Assembly (NCBI RefSeq): GCF_947495315.1 | Contig: NZ_CANLYD010000019.1 | Location: 62,001 to 126,000, forward strand | DNA: 64,000 nucleotides | Reading direction: 5' to 3' | Origin: an uncultured Aquimarina sp. | GTDB taxonomy: Bacteria; Bacteroidota; Bacteroidia; Flavobacteriales; Flavobacteriaceae | Shown here: positions 25,782-34,955 of the stretch, piece by piece | Layout: the number at the start of each line of letters is the position of its first letter | Position numbering within the stretch: the first letter of the stretch is position 1 | The notes under the pieces: model-generated | The model's input: only the letters and a program-made list of their open reading frames with translations | Databases searched by the model: none | Told to the model about the DNA's origin: nothing | Program-made: the position numbers and the translations under genes

Positions 25782-27029
25782 ATGACAAAGTACAAGCTTA
25801 TTGGTCCTATCACACAACTCATATCCATGGATGGATTACCACTAAAAGGTGCTTTAAAAGATGAACAACTTACTATACTTCTTAATGCAGGAATTCTAAC
25901 CGAAGGCGAACATATTCACTCTATTGGAAATTATACAGATTTAAAAGAAGTTGCCAATAGTCTTGAAGCTGAAATTATAGAACTACAATCGGAGTACGTA
26001 TGTCTACCTGGATTTATTGACGCACATACTCACATCTGTTTCTCTGGCTCCAGAGCTAATGATTATGCAATGCGCAATTCAGGAAAAACATATCTGGAAA
26101 TCGCAAAGGCAGGTGGTGGAATTTGGGATACAGTAACCAACACCAGAGCAGCAAGTCAGGAAGAACTATGTCATGGAGTGATTAAAAGAGCCAATTATCT
26201 TCTTAAAAACGGAATCACCACAATTGAAATCAAAAGCGGTTACGGACTGTCTATTGAGGAAGAACTTAAAATGTTGCGAGCCATAAAAGAAGCTAACTTA
26301 CATTTAGAATCTGATCTGGTCTCTACTTGTTTAGCAGCTCATATGTTACCAAAAGATTATGATGGGAGTCGTCAGGAATACTTAGATGAAATTGCTTCAA
26401 AACTTTTTCCAACACTTAAAATAGAAAATCTAACAAATAGAATTGATGCTTTTGTCGAACAAAGCGCATTTTCTAAAGAAGACATAGCACCTTATTTCAA
26501 GAAAGCCATAGAAATGGGATTTGATATTACCGTACACGCAGATCAGTTTACTGCAGGTGGTAGTGAGATAGCGGTAAAAGTAAATGCAGTAAGTGCGGAC
26601 CATCTGGAAGCCAGCACAGATACAGAAATTAAGATGCTTGCAGAAAGTGATGTCATATCTGTTGCACTACCAGGAGCCTCTATAGGTTTAGGATGTGATT
26701 TTACTCCAGCAAGAAAGATTCTAGATGCAGGAGGTGCTCTGGCAATAGCTAGTGACTGGAATCCAGGATCTGCTCCAATGGGAGATTTATTGACTCAAGC
26801 TTGTATTTTAGGAACTTTTCAGAAACTCAGTAATGCAGAAGTATTAACCGGAATTACATCAAGAGCCGCAGCTGCCTTGAAATTAGAGGACCGTGGTAAA
26901 CTGGCTCCAAGAATGCTTGCAGATTTTTGCCTTTTTTCTACGGATCATTTTAACGAAATACTGTATCATCAAGGAAAACTAAATCCTGCACAAGTATGGA
27001 AACGTGGAGATGCAGTGTACACGGAATAG
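25782..27029 (+). CDS. hutI: Imidazolonepropionase HutI
   Basis: Third step of the pathway, hydrolysis of imidazolone propionate to N-formimino-L-glutamate. 415 residues, a metallo-amidohydrolase. Metal-binding histidines lie in GFIDAHTHICFSG and further His residues in LAAHMLPKD, TVHADQF and SADHLEAS, with the catalytic Asp in IASDWNPGS. The N-terminal ten residues and the C-terminal beta sandwich are intact. It starts 2 nt after hutH, so translation may be coupled. Its TAG stop is the first triplet of a heptamer repeat array (27027-27089). Confidence 0.97.
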   Translation: MTKYKLIGPITQLISMDGLPLKGALKDEQLTILLNAGILTEGEHIHSIGNYTDLKEVANSLEAEIIELQSEYVCLPGFIDAHTHICFSGSRANDYAMRNSGKTYLEIAKAGGGIWDTVTNTRAASQEELCHGVIKRANYLLKNGITTIEIKSGYGLSIEEELKMLRAIKEANLHLESDLVSTCLAAHMLPKDYDGSRQEYLDEIASKLFPTLKIENLTNRIDAFVEQSAFSKEDIAPYFKKAIEMGFDITVHADQFTAGGSEIAVKVNAVSADHLEASTDTEIKMLAESDVISVALPGASIGLGCDFTPARKILDAGGALAIASDWNPGSAPMGDLLTQACILGTFQKLSNAEVLTGITSRAAAALKLEDRGKLAPRMLADFCLFSTDHFNEILYHQGKLNPAQVWKRGDAVYTE

Positions 27030-27089
27030 TTAATAGTTAATAGTTAATAGTTAATAGTTAATAGTTAATAGTTAAAAGTTAAAAGTTAA
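27027..27089. repeat. Heptamer tandem repeat (TAGTTAA)n
   Basis: Seven exact TAGTTAA units from 27027 to 27075, followed by two AAGTTAA variants to 27089. The first unit supplies the stop codon of hutI. It lies in the 241-nt hutI-hutU spacer and would be expected to change in copy number by slippage. Confidence 0.95.
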
Positions 27090-27198
27090 AAATCTGAAAT
27101 AAAAAGTCAAAAACGAACAATGAAAAGTTAAAAAAGTACAAAGTATTGAGTACAAAGTAAAGAGTAAGGATACAAAACAAGACGCTGTAGAAACTTTG

Positions 27199-27266
27199 AA
27201 ACCCAAAACCAGAAACCCAAAACCAGAAACCCAAAACCAGAAACCCAAAACCAGAAACCCAAAAAC
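27199..27266. repeat. 14-bp tandem repeat AAACCCAAAACCAG
   Basis: Four complete copies (27199-27254) and one partial copy, ending just before the hutU start codon. Each unit is made of two related heptamers, AAACCCA and AAACCAG. The array reads without stops in the hutU frame, which extends that ORF upstream to 27196 with low-complexity codons. Confidence 0.95.
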
Positions 27267-27270
27267 AAAG

Positions 27271-29271
27271 ATGACTTTCAAAGAACAAATCATAACAGGT
27301 ATTCCCAAAACACTTCCTGCTAAAAAAGATCTTAGTTCAAAGATAAGCAGAGCCCCAAAACGTAAACAAATATTATCTATTGATGAAAAGAAACTGGCGC
27401 TTAGAAACGCTTTAAGATATTTTCCAACAGATTGGCATGAAGAACTAGCGAAAGAATTTCTTGAAGAACTTAATGAATATGGTCGGATTTACATGTATCG
27501 GTTTATACCTGATTACGAAATACATGCTAGATCCATTCATGAGTATCCAGCTAACACATCACAAGCAGCAGGTATTATGTTGATGATACAAAACAACTTA
27601 GATCCAGCTGTTGCACAACATCCATACGAGTTAATCACCTATGGCGGAAATGGAGCAGTGTTTCAGAACTGGGCCCAATATCTCCTTACGATGCATTACC
27701 TCGCTACTATGACAGAGGAACAAACACTACATATGTATTCTGGTCATCCTATGGGATTGTTTCCTTCATCAAAAGAAGCTCCTAGAGTAGTTGTGACAAA
27801 TGGAATGATGATTCCAAATTACTCAAAACCTGACGATTGGGAAAAATATAACGCATTGGGCGTTACTCAATACGGGCAAATGACAGCAGGAAGTTATATG
27901 TATATTGGTCCACAAGGTATTGTGCACGGAACCACTATCACCGTAATGAATGCTTTTAGAAAAACATTAAAACCGGGAGAAGACAGTGCTGGTAAAATAT
28001 TTCTAACCGCTGGTTTAGGAGGAATGAGTGGCGCACAGCCCAAAGCAGGCAATATCGCTAAATGCATCACTGTATGTGCAGAAGTAAACCCAGATGCCGC
28101 ACAAAAGCGTTATGAACAAGGATGGGTAGACGAAATTATTGACAACTTAGACAGCTTAGTTAATAGAGTTCAAGAAGCAATTCAGAATACGGAAGTCGTT
28201 TCCATAGCTTTTAAAGGAAATATTGTAGACGTTTGGGAACGTTTTTATAATGAAAATATTTATATACATCTCGGATCTGATCAAACATCTTTGCACAATC
28301 CCTGGTCCGGTGGATATTATCCGGCAGGCATGAACTATGAGGAATCAAACAAAATGATAGCCCACGATCCTGACACTTTTAAAACAAAGGTTCAGGAATC
28401 TCTAAGAAGACACGCTGCCGCCATCAATAAACATACAGCAAAAGGCACATACTTCTTTGACTACGGAAATGCGTTTCTTTTAGAAGCATCGCGAGCAGGA
28501 GCAGATGTTATGGCAGAAAACGGAATTGATTTTAGATATCCATCATACGTACAAGATATTCTGGGACCTATGTGCTTTGATTATGGTTTTGGACCGTTTA
28601 GATGGGTATGCACTTCTGGTAGTCCCGAAGACTTAGATAAAACTGACCAAATCGCAGTAAAGGTGATGCAAGAAATCAAAGCAACCGCTCCAGAAGAAAT
28701 TCAGCAGCAAATGCAGGATAATATCACATGGATTAACGAAGCGAAGCAAAATAAGCTTGTTGTAGGCTCTCAAGCAAGAATTCTATACGCTGATGCCGAA
28801 GGAAGAGCAAAGATTGCTGAAGCGTTTAATAAAGCTATTAAATCAAGTGATATATCAGCTCCTGTTGTCTTAGGTAGAGATCATCACGATGTAAGCGGAA
28901 CAGATTCTCCTTATCGTGAAACAAGCAATATTTATGATGGCAGTAAATTTACAGCAGATATGGCGATCCATAATGTGATTGGTGATAGTTTCAGAGGAGC
29001 AACATGGGTATCCATCCATAACGGAGGAGGTGTTGGATGGGGTGAAGTAATAAATGGCGGATTTGGATTGTTACTCGATGGATCTGATGAAGCTTCTAGA
29101 CGTTTAAAAAACATGTTATTTTATGATGTAAATAACGGTATATCTCGAAGAAGTTGGGCAAGAAATGAAGAGGCTTTATTCGCTATTAAGAGAGAAATGG
29201 AACGTACACCAGAACTTAAAGTAACCATACCTAACATCTTAGATTATAATATTTTAGAATCTTTATTTTAA
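27271..29271 (+). CDS. hutU: Urocanate hydratase HutU
   Basis: Second step of histidine degradation, hydration of urocanate to imidazolone propionate with tightly bound NAD. The start was set at the ATG at 27271 (MTFKEQIITGIPKTLP), giving 666 residues, since the upstream ATG at 27196 adds only 25 residues read from a tandem repeat. The glycine-rich NAD motif and YIGPQGIVHGTT, and the conserved Cys region in PMCFDYGFGPFRWVCTSG near 440, are visible, as is the C-terminal GRDHHDVSGTDSPYRETSN. Third gene of the hut operon, separated from hutI by the repeat-rich spacer. Confidence 0.96.
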   Translation: MTFKEQIITGIPKTLPAKKDLSSKISRAPKRKQILSIDEKKLALRNALRYFPTDWHEELAKEFLEELNEYGRIYMYRFIPDYEIHARSIHEYPANTSQAAGIMLMIQNNLDPAVAQHPYELITYGGNGAVFQNWAQYLLTMHYLATMTEEQTLHMYSGHPMGLFPSSKEAPRVVVTNGMMIPNYSKPDDWEKYNALGVTQYGQMTAGSYMYIGPQGIVHGTTITVMNAFRKTLKPGEDSAGKIFLTAGLGGMSGAQPKAGNIAKCITVCAEVNPDAAQKRYEQGWVDEIIDNLDSLVNRVQEAIQNTEVVSIAFKGNIVDVWERFYNENIYIHLGSDQTSLHNPWSGGYYPAGMNYEESNKMIAHDPDTFKTKVQESLRRHAAAINKHTAKGTYFFDYGNAFLLEASRAGADVMAENGIDFRYPSYVQDILGPMCFDYGFGPFRWVCTSGSPEDLDKTDQIAVKVMQEIKATAPEEIQQQMQDNITWINEAKQNKLVVGSQARILYADAEGRAKIAEAFNKAIKSSDISAPVVLGRDHHDVSGTDSPYRETSNIYDGSKFTADMAIHNVIGDSFRGATWVSIHNGGGVGWGEVINGGFGLLLDGSDEASRRLKNMLFYDVNNGISRRSWARNEEALFAIKREMERTPELKVTIPNILDYNILESLF

Positions 29272-29320
29272 CAACAAACATACCTGTACAATATTTTATA
29301 CATAAGTATTATTTTAGCAT

Positions 29321-30271
29321 ATGAACATTTATAAAAAAACAGACACAAATATTTGGACAGGACGGACCTCTGATGATCAATTATATCTTCATGAAAAAGT
29401 AACTTGTATTGATTTAGAAAATGATGAACTACCTGAAAATCAGAATACAGATTTTGCTATTTTAGGATATGTCTGTGATGAAGGAGTTCGAAGAAACTCA
29501 GGAAGAATTGGTGCAGCATTAGCTCCGGATACCATTAGGAAAATGATGGGATCACTATCGAATCATTTTGATAATGAAGTTCAGATTATAGACACTGGAA
29601 ACATTATCTGTAATAAAAATGATTTAGAATACACTCAAAGTTATACTTCAGGTAAAATATCACAATTACTTGATAAAAAATACTTTACAATTTTATTTGG
29701 AGGAGGTCACGATCTAGCATATGCACATTACAATGGAATAAAAAAGCATAAGCCAAATACCACTATCGGAATTATCAATCTGGATGCACATTTTGATTTA
29801 AGAAAAGCAAAAAACGAAGGGAATTCGGGTACTCCATTTTACCAAATAGCAAAAGAGAACGATCGTTTCAAATATATTTGCCTGGGAATTCAAGAAGAAT
29901 CCAACAACAGAGAATTATTCGAAATTGCCAACGAACTTGAAGTACAATATATCAAGAATACAGATTTCACATTCGAAAATAAAGACCATGTCATTACCGT
30001 TATTAATAACTTCATTTCTTCTGTAGATCATGTGTATCTAACTATTGACTTGGACGGTTTCTCCTCTGCATATGCTCCTGGAGTTAGCGCCCCTTCTCCA
30101 TTTGGCTTCTCTTTAGATATTGCCATGACTGTTATTGAGCAAATCTGTAAATCAGGTAAATTAATTAGTACAGATATCGTAGAACTAAATCCAAAATATG
30201 ACATAGATAATTGCACTTCTAGATTAGCCGCTAGACTAGCTTATTACATCATGAAATTTATTTCTTCTTAA
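29321..30271 (+). CDS. hutG: Formimidoylglutamase HutG
   Basis: Last step of this hut pathway, N-formimino-L-glutamate to glutamate and formamide. 316 residues, ureohydrolase (arginase) fold. Manganese-binding motifs are GGGHDLAYAHYNG near 126-138, NLDAHFDLR near 150-158 and IDLDGFSSAYAPGVSAPSPFGFS near 238-260, the last two with the paired Asp/His ligands. Ends the hutH-hutI-hutU-hutG operon, 49 nt after hutU. The formamide route (HutG) rather than the HutF/HutG2 route applies. Confidence 0.93.
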   Translation: MNIYKKTDTNIWTGRTSDDQLYLHEKVTCIDLENDELPENQNTDFAILGYVCDEGVRRNSGRIGAALAPDTIRKMMGSLSNHFDNEVQIIDTGNIICNKNDLEYTQSYTSGKISQLLDKKYFTILFGGGHDLAYAHYNGIKKHKPNTTIGIINLDAHFDLRKAKNEGNSGTPFYQIAKENDRFKYICLGIQEESNNRELFEIANELEVQYIKNTDFTFENKDHVITVINNFISSVDHVYLTIDLDGFSSAYAPGVSAPSPFGFSLDIAMTVIEQICKSGKLISTDIVELNPKYDIDNCTSRLAARLAYYIMKFISS

Positions 30272-30279
30272 TGATTTCA

Positions 30280-30307
30280 TTGCTATGACAGTATTTATCT
30301 ATCTTTG
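30280..30307 (+). promoter_or_regulatory. Bacteroidetes-type promoter: TTG-N17-TATCTTTG
   Basis: -33 TTG at 30280-30282 and -7 box TATCTTTG at 30300-30307, matching TAnnTTTG, 24 nt before the ATG at 30332. It drives the small membrane protein and shows that this gene is not part of the hut operon. Confidence 0.6.
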
Positions 30308-30331
30308 ATAAGCTAATTCTCTATAGCTATA

Positions 30332-30967
30332 ATGGAACAAATTGCTTTAACACTTATTTACATCCATGCTTTCTTTGGCGGTATTGGATTATTGTCTGGT
30401 TTAGTCAGTATTTTCGGAAAAAAAGGAAGGTTTTATCATCGCAAAGCTGGAATAGTGTTTTCTATCGCAATGTTTATTAGTGCTCTTATAGCTATCCCCA
30501 TAACACTACTTCCTAATCACGAAAATTTGTTACTACATCTACTTTCGATTTTCACAATATATCTTGTAATTTCAGGAAACCGAGTACTTCGGTTTAAAAA
30601 AGACTATAGTTTAGGCGCATTAGATATAGCTATTACTAGTATTATGGGTTTAGTCTTCTTAGGAATGATTGGTGTAGGCATCCACCATCGTATACAGGAA
30701 ATCCCAAAAAGCACTCTATTCTTCTTTTTTGGAGGATTTGGCATTATGGCTACAGTAAGAGATATAAAACTCTATAAAACCTTTAAAATAAATCCTACTG
30801 CCTATTTATCTAATCATATTGGCAAAATGTCTGGTGCTTATGGAGCCGCTGTAACAGCCTTCTTGTTAGCGGCATTGGATTCCAGCACACTATGGATTTG
30901 GCTTGCTCCTTCTGTTATTACTTTGTTATTTGTTATTTTTTGGAGACGAAAAATTGCAAAAACATAG
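30332..30967 (+). CDS. DUF2306-like membrane protein
   Basis: 211 residues with six to seven predicted membrane helices. It starts IALTLIYIHAFFGGIGLLSGLVSIFGKKGRFYHRKAG; the conserved loop GKKGRFYHRKAG after the first helix pair and HIGKMSGAYGAAVTAF near the end are typical of DUF2306-like proteins. Histidines in IHAFFGG and YHRKAG could bind heme or metal, but this is not established. It has its own promoter and is followed by a sensor kinase gene after 216 nt. Function unknown. Confidence 0.75.
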   Translation: MEQIALTLIYIHAFFGGIGLLSGLVSIFGKKGRFYHRKAGIVFSIAMFISALIAIPITLLPNHENLLLHLLSIFTIYLVISGNRVLRFKKDYSLGALDIAITSIMGLVFLGMIGVGIHHRIQEIPKSTLFFFFGGFGIMATVRDIKLYKTFKINPTAYLSNHIGKMSGAYGAAVTAFLLAALDSSTLWIWLAPSVITLLFVIFWRRKIAKT

Positions 30968-31043
30968 AACCAAATAAGTACTCTAACAATAGAACAATTT
31001 TACCGCTAAAAAACATACACTTTTTCAGTAACTAAAATCTAAT

Positions 31044-31051
31044 TACTTTTG
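31044..31051 (+). promoter_or_regulatory. Candidate -7 box (TACTTTTG) of the sensor kinase gene
   Basis: Exact match to TAnnTTTG in the 216-nt spacer upstream of the sensor kinase. It would give a 5' leader of about 127 nt. No clear TTG at the -33 position was seen. Confidence 0.4.
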
Positions 31052-31183
31052 TATCTTCGAAAAATACGTATACAATCAATTTTCCCTTAGGGAATTATTC
31101 ACATTGATCATCTTTCGGGCTTTTATTATTAAAAAAGACTATTTCCTTATCTATTGAAAAATAAAGGTGATTAATTATGTTTT

Positions 31184-33064
31184 ATGGAGGCAATTAATTT
31201 TTATCAAATATCAATTTTTCTTTTACAAGGATTCGTTGTTTCCTTTTTAGTCTTAATTCTATTTCATTTTCGAAAAGTTACTGGTAACGGGCTGTTATTT
31301 ACTACATTGGGTATGTTTCAGTTTATTCAGGTATTTACAGCTACTACAATGTACTTTGAAGTATATGATGGTATTACGGTATCTCCTGGCTCATCTGTTC
31401 TGTTCTCCGTAACGCTTTTCTCAGTACTAATATTTTATATTAAAGAAGATGCTTTATTAACACGAAGGCTTATTTACGCGTTAGTAATTGCCAATCTAAT
31501 GATTGTAATTCTTTTACTACTTTTTGGGATTAATTTAGAAGACTCTAATATGCATCAAGTATCATTTACGATGTTATCAGACTTTTTTAATACAAATGTC
31601 ATTCTTTTAGTATATGGTACTACGCTCCTATTCATTGATTCGATTTTCATCATTTTTATCTTTGAATACATTTCAAAACACATCCAGTCTTTATTTTTAA
31701 GGATATTTATAACAATGCTTATCATTCTTTCCTTTGATGCTATATTGTTTAGTGTGATAGGATTTTGGAATACAGGTAACATATCCAGTGTTTTAATTTC
31801 TGGATTATCATCCAAAATAGTAATGAGTTTCTACTACGGAATATTATTTACTATTTATATAAAATATTTTCAAAAAGAAGTATCTGAAAACAGCTATTCA
31901 ACATTTAAAGACGTGTATCACTCCCTCACCTACCGACAAAAATTTGAAGAGGCAGAAAAGGTTATACAGCTTAGTGAAAGTCGATATCAAACACTTACGG
32001 ATATATCACCAGTTGGTATATTTATGACCAAAGCTAATGGCAAAACTACTTTTGTAAATGACAAGTGGTGTAAAATTGCTGGTTTATCACAGCAAGAAGC
32101 AATGGACGACGGCTGGCTTAAAGCAGTACATCCTGAAGATAAAAAGAAGTTAAAATCGGGTTGGTATGACGATGCTGGAAGAAGAGACTCCTCTCATGCA
32201 GAATATAGATTTCTCCGTCCTGACGGCACAATAAAATGGGTATTAGGACAGGCGATTCCGGAATATAATGAGAAAAAAGAAGTGATTGGTTATGTAGGCA
32301 CTACTACAGATATTACCGAATTAAAGCTCTACGAAATAGAGTTAAATAAAATGAAAGATAAAGCCGAAGAAAGCGATCGGCTTAAGTCTGCCTTTTTAGC
32401 AAACATGAGTCATGAAATCCGCACTCCTATGAATGGTATATTGGGTTTTGCGGAGCTTCTTAAAGAGCCTGTACTCACAGGAGACGAACAACAACTATAT
32501 ATCAGTTTGATCGAAGAAAGCGGTGCACGTATGTTAAATATCATCAGAGATATTATTGATATTTCCAAAATTGAGTCTGGACAGGTAAAAGTCTTTCTGT
32601 CCGAAGTAGATATTAACGAACAAGTAACCTATCTATATCAATTCTTTAAACCGGAAGCAGATCGAAAAGAGCTACAGTTATCTTTCAGCAATAGCCTACC
32701 AGATGATAGTGCGCTTATTAAAACCGATAAAGAGAAATTTAATGCTATACTTACTAATCTGGTAAAGAATGCTCTTAAATACACTCCTGAAGGCTCTATT
32801 TCGTTTGGTTATGAAGTAAAAGATGAGTTTTTACAATTTTATGTAAAAGATACAGGTATGGGTATTGCCAAAGATCGACAAAAAGCTATTTTCGAACGTT
32901 TTGTACAAGCCGATATTGAAAATAACTACGCTATAGAAGGAGCTGGTATAGGGTTATCCATTGCCAAAGCCTATAGTGAAATGTTAGGCGGTAAAATTTG
33001 GTTAGAAAGCAAAAAAGATTTAGGTACGATTTTCTACTTCACCATTCCATACACTAAAGCTTAG
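31184..33064 (+). CDS. PAS-domain sensor histidine kinase with N-terminal seven-helix membrane domain
   Basis: 626 residues. Residues 1-230 form about seven membrane helices with no extracellular domain, of the 7TM-sensor or VUT-like kind. A PAS domain with PAC motif spans about 262-385 (YQTLTDISPVGIFMTKANGKTTFVNDKW and YRFLRPDGTIKWVLGQAIPE). The HisKA domain has the phospho-acceptor His in FLANMSHEIRTPMNGIL (about 410) and a catalytic domain follows with NLVKNALKYTPEG, DTGMGIAKDRQKAIFERFVQAD and GAGIGLSIAKAYSEMLGG. There is no receiver domain and no adjacent response regulator, so its partner is elsewhere. Signal unknown. Confidence 0.9.
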   Translation: MEAINFYQISIFLLQGFVVSFLVLILFHFRKVTGNGLLFTTLGMFQFIQVFTATTMYFEVYDGITVSPGSSVLFSVTLFSVLIFYIKEDALLTRRLIYALVIANLMIVILLLLFGINLEDSNMHQVSFTMLSDFFNTNVILLVYGTTLLFIDSIFIIFIFEYISKHIQSLFLRIFITMLIILSFDAILFSVIGFWNTGNISSVLISGLSSKIVMSFYYGILFTIYIKYFQKEVSENSYSTFKDVYHSLTYRQKFEEAEKVIQLSESRYQTLTDISPVGIFMTKANGKTTFVNDKWCKIAGLSQQEAMDDGWLKAVHPEDKKKLKSGWYDDAGRRDSSHAEYRFLRPDGTIKWVLGQAIPEYNEKKEVIGYVGTTTDITELKLYEIELNKMKDKAEESDRLKSAFLANMSHEIRTPMNGILGFAELLKEPVLTGDEQQLYISLIEESGARMLNIIRDIIDISKIESGQVKVFLSEVDINEQVTYLYQFFKPEADRKELQLSFSNSLPDDSALIKTDKEKFNAILTNLVKNALKYTPEGSISFGYEVKDEFLQFYVKDTGMGIAKDRQKAIFERFVQADIENNYAIEGAGIGLSIAKAYSEMLGGKIWLESKKDLGTIFYFTIPYTKA

Positions 33065-33112
33065 ATAAAATAGGTTCGTCAAATAATAAGTTTACTTAAT
33101 AAAAATGATCGA

Positions 33113-33601
33113 CTACTTATCAAAAACAATGGTCTCTACCCAATAGTTTCCTAATTCTTCATATTTCATTTCTTTCATTGCCCCTACCCAAGGATCTATT
33201 ATTAAAACCGTGTCATCACTAGTATACCCAATAATCAATAAGGCATGTGCAGCAAAACCACTATAATTTTGTGTCCCAATAAGAATAGGTTGATTACCAT
33301 CGATTTGACCTTGTAGCTCTGCAAAAGTTAATTTAGGATCATTTCCAAAAATCAGGCTCCTATATTCTGTATGAATATGTAAAAAATGCGAAGATATTTG
33401 CGGTTGTAAGGTAAATAAATCCAAGCCCTGGCTATTAGCTTCGAACATTTCATCCAGCTTTTTTTCAGACATATACACTCCATAACTCTGTAATGCCATA
33501 GATAAAGCTGCTGCCCAGCAATTATTCATCCCTTTTTGTTCCTCTGGTATAATATTAAGTACTGATGTCTTTTTTCTTTTAGTGTCTGTTACTTCGCTCA
33601 T
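33113..33601 (-). CDS. Papain-like cysteine peptidase family protein
   Basis: 162 residues, cytoplasmic (no signal). The catalytic Cys28 in GMNNCWAAAL, His119 in AAHALLIIGY and Asp136 in IIDPWVG are placed as in papain-like peptidases (C70/C39-like families). This family is often fused to, or next to, toxins and double-glycine exporters, but here there is no exporter or precursor gene. The protein may process a single substrate or act in a polymorphic system. Monocistronic. Confidence 0.8.
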   Translation of the reverse strand: MSEVTDTKRKKTSVLNIIPEEQKGMNNCWAAALSMALQSYGVYMSEKKLDEMFEANSQGLDLFTLQPQISSHFLHIHTEYRSLIFGNDPKLTFAELQGQIDGNQPILIGTQNYSGFAAHALLIIGYTSDDTVLIIDPWVGAMKEMKYEELGNYWVETIVFDK

Positions 33602-33755
33602 AATGCTGTTTTTTTTGTTTATCTAAAAGTTGGTAGTATTTGGCAAAACATATTCCTGTCGGTGCTAAAAGTAAACAATATTAACATCATAACAATAATA
33701 GTATGGTATGAAAGCACCTACAATACTCAAATATAAACAACACAAAATCAATATA

Positions 33756-34580
33756 TTAATACCTTTCTTGGATCCAGCTAGTAATAATAGAAACAAGTTT
33801 TTCTTTTTCCAGATCAATATGGAGCTCATGATATCCACCATCAAAAGAGACAAAATCAATATGGTCTGTTTTTTCCGCAAACTCATGACTCGCAGTATAA
33901 TCAGTTATTTGATCCCCAGTTCCGTGCATTAACAAAACGGGAGTTTCTAATTTAGAAGCCATACCTATCGCCCACTTGCCCGCTTCTATTATAGGTAAAG
34001 AAAAATTAGGACTTACTCTATCATGAACCAAAGGGTCATTTCTGTATTTCTCTACTTCTTCTGTTACTCGAGAGATTGCTTGTACATCTAGCCCCGAAGG
34101 CAGTGTTATCGAAGGTGCTATTTTTTGGAATAATTTACCCATTATCATTTTCCAAGAAGGCGGCTGAAATGCTAAACGTAAAAACGGACTAGTTAAAATT
34201 GCTCCCGCAATCTTATGATTGCTTCTCAATACATAATTAATTACCAGGTTTCCCCCCATACTATGTCCATACAGAAAAACAGGAAGATCGCTTACAATCC
34301 CATTAGCTTTAATATACACAATATCTATAACCTCCATTAAGTCATTATAGCTTGGACAATGCCCCCTTTTACCACTACTCTTACCGTGTCCAAAATTATC
34401 ATAGGTAATCACACCTATATGTTTTGCCAAGAACTCGGGTATTACATAATCAGCGTATCGTGAAGAATGCTCTCCCATACCGTGTACCAACAAAATTATG
34501 GCTTTACAATCTTTAGGCAACCAATATTGCCCAAAGAGTTTATATTTTTTATAGTCAAAAAAGAATTCTTGATGCTGCAT
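33756..34580 (-). CDS. Alpha/beta hydrolase, monoacylglycerol lipase-like
   Basis: 274 residues. HGMGEHSSRY near 33-43 forms the oxyanion hole, the nucleophile Ser107 lies in GHSMGG, and MHGTGDQITD with GGYHELHID supplies the Asp and His of the triad. The pattern matches monoacylglycerol lipases and lysophospholipases of the YtpA/MGL family. It would release glycerol and fatty acid from monoacylglycerols or act on lysophospholipids. No neighbouring lipid genes; probably monocistronic. Confidence 0.87.
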   Translation of the reverse strand: MQHQEFFFDYKKYKLFGQYWLPKDCKAIILLVHGMGEHSSRYADYVIPEFLAKHIGVITYDNFGHGKSSGKRGHCPSYNDLMEVIDIVYIKANGIVSDLPVFLYGHSMGGNLVINYVLRSNHKIAGAILTSPFLRLAFQPPSWKMIMGKLFQKIAPSITLPSGLDVQAISRVTEEVEKYRNDPLVHDRVSPNFSLPIIEAGKWAIGMASKLETPVLLMHGTGDQITDYTASHEFAEKTDHIDFVSFDGGYHELHIDLEKEKLVSIITSWIQERY

Positions 34581-34955
34581 GGTTTAAATATACCATTACT
34601 ATTTTATTAATTAGAATTATAATCCTTATTGAATTTAGATTTTTATTATTAATTCGATTACAGCCAAAATGTACAATGTATATCGCCGTAGTGATGGAAT
34701 AACAAGAAAAGGCTCACAGACATATCATTTAGAATAGATAAGAACCCTAAATAAAGTAATCCGACACATCTAAAACTTGTTTCCAAAAACATCTCTAAGT
34801 ATATCAATCATAAAAAAGATTAAGGGTTTTTACGGGTTATAAATTCCAACGATTGTTCGTAGCTTTAACGTCTATGTCAATCATGTTTATGACGACAATT
34901 GTTCGTCTCAAAGGAATACAATAATCCAAATATTAATTAATAGAAGTAAATCATT
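34581..34955. other. Intergenic region without evident features
   Basis: 375 bp of AT-rich sequence between divergent genes. Only short imperfect palindromes (around ACGACAATTGTTCGTC, 34892-34910) stand out. No ORF, terminator or consensus promoter could be supported. Confidence 0.5.

Noticed and set aside
27199..27266. Possible CRISPR-like array
   Set aside because: The units are contiguous 14-bp repeats without spacers and there are no cas genes.
27072..27308. Two overlapping minus-strand frames with Phe/Gly/Trp-rich repeats
   Set aside because: They are read from the tandem repeats before hutU; low complexity and no start or context.
34892..34910. Imperfect palindrome GACGACAATTGTTCGTC as an operator
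   Set aside because: Symmetry is broken by a one-base offset and the neighbouring copy is only partly similar.
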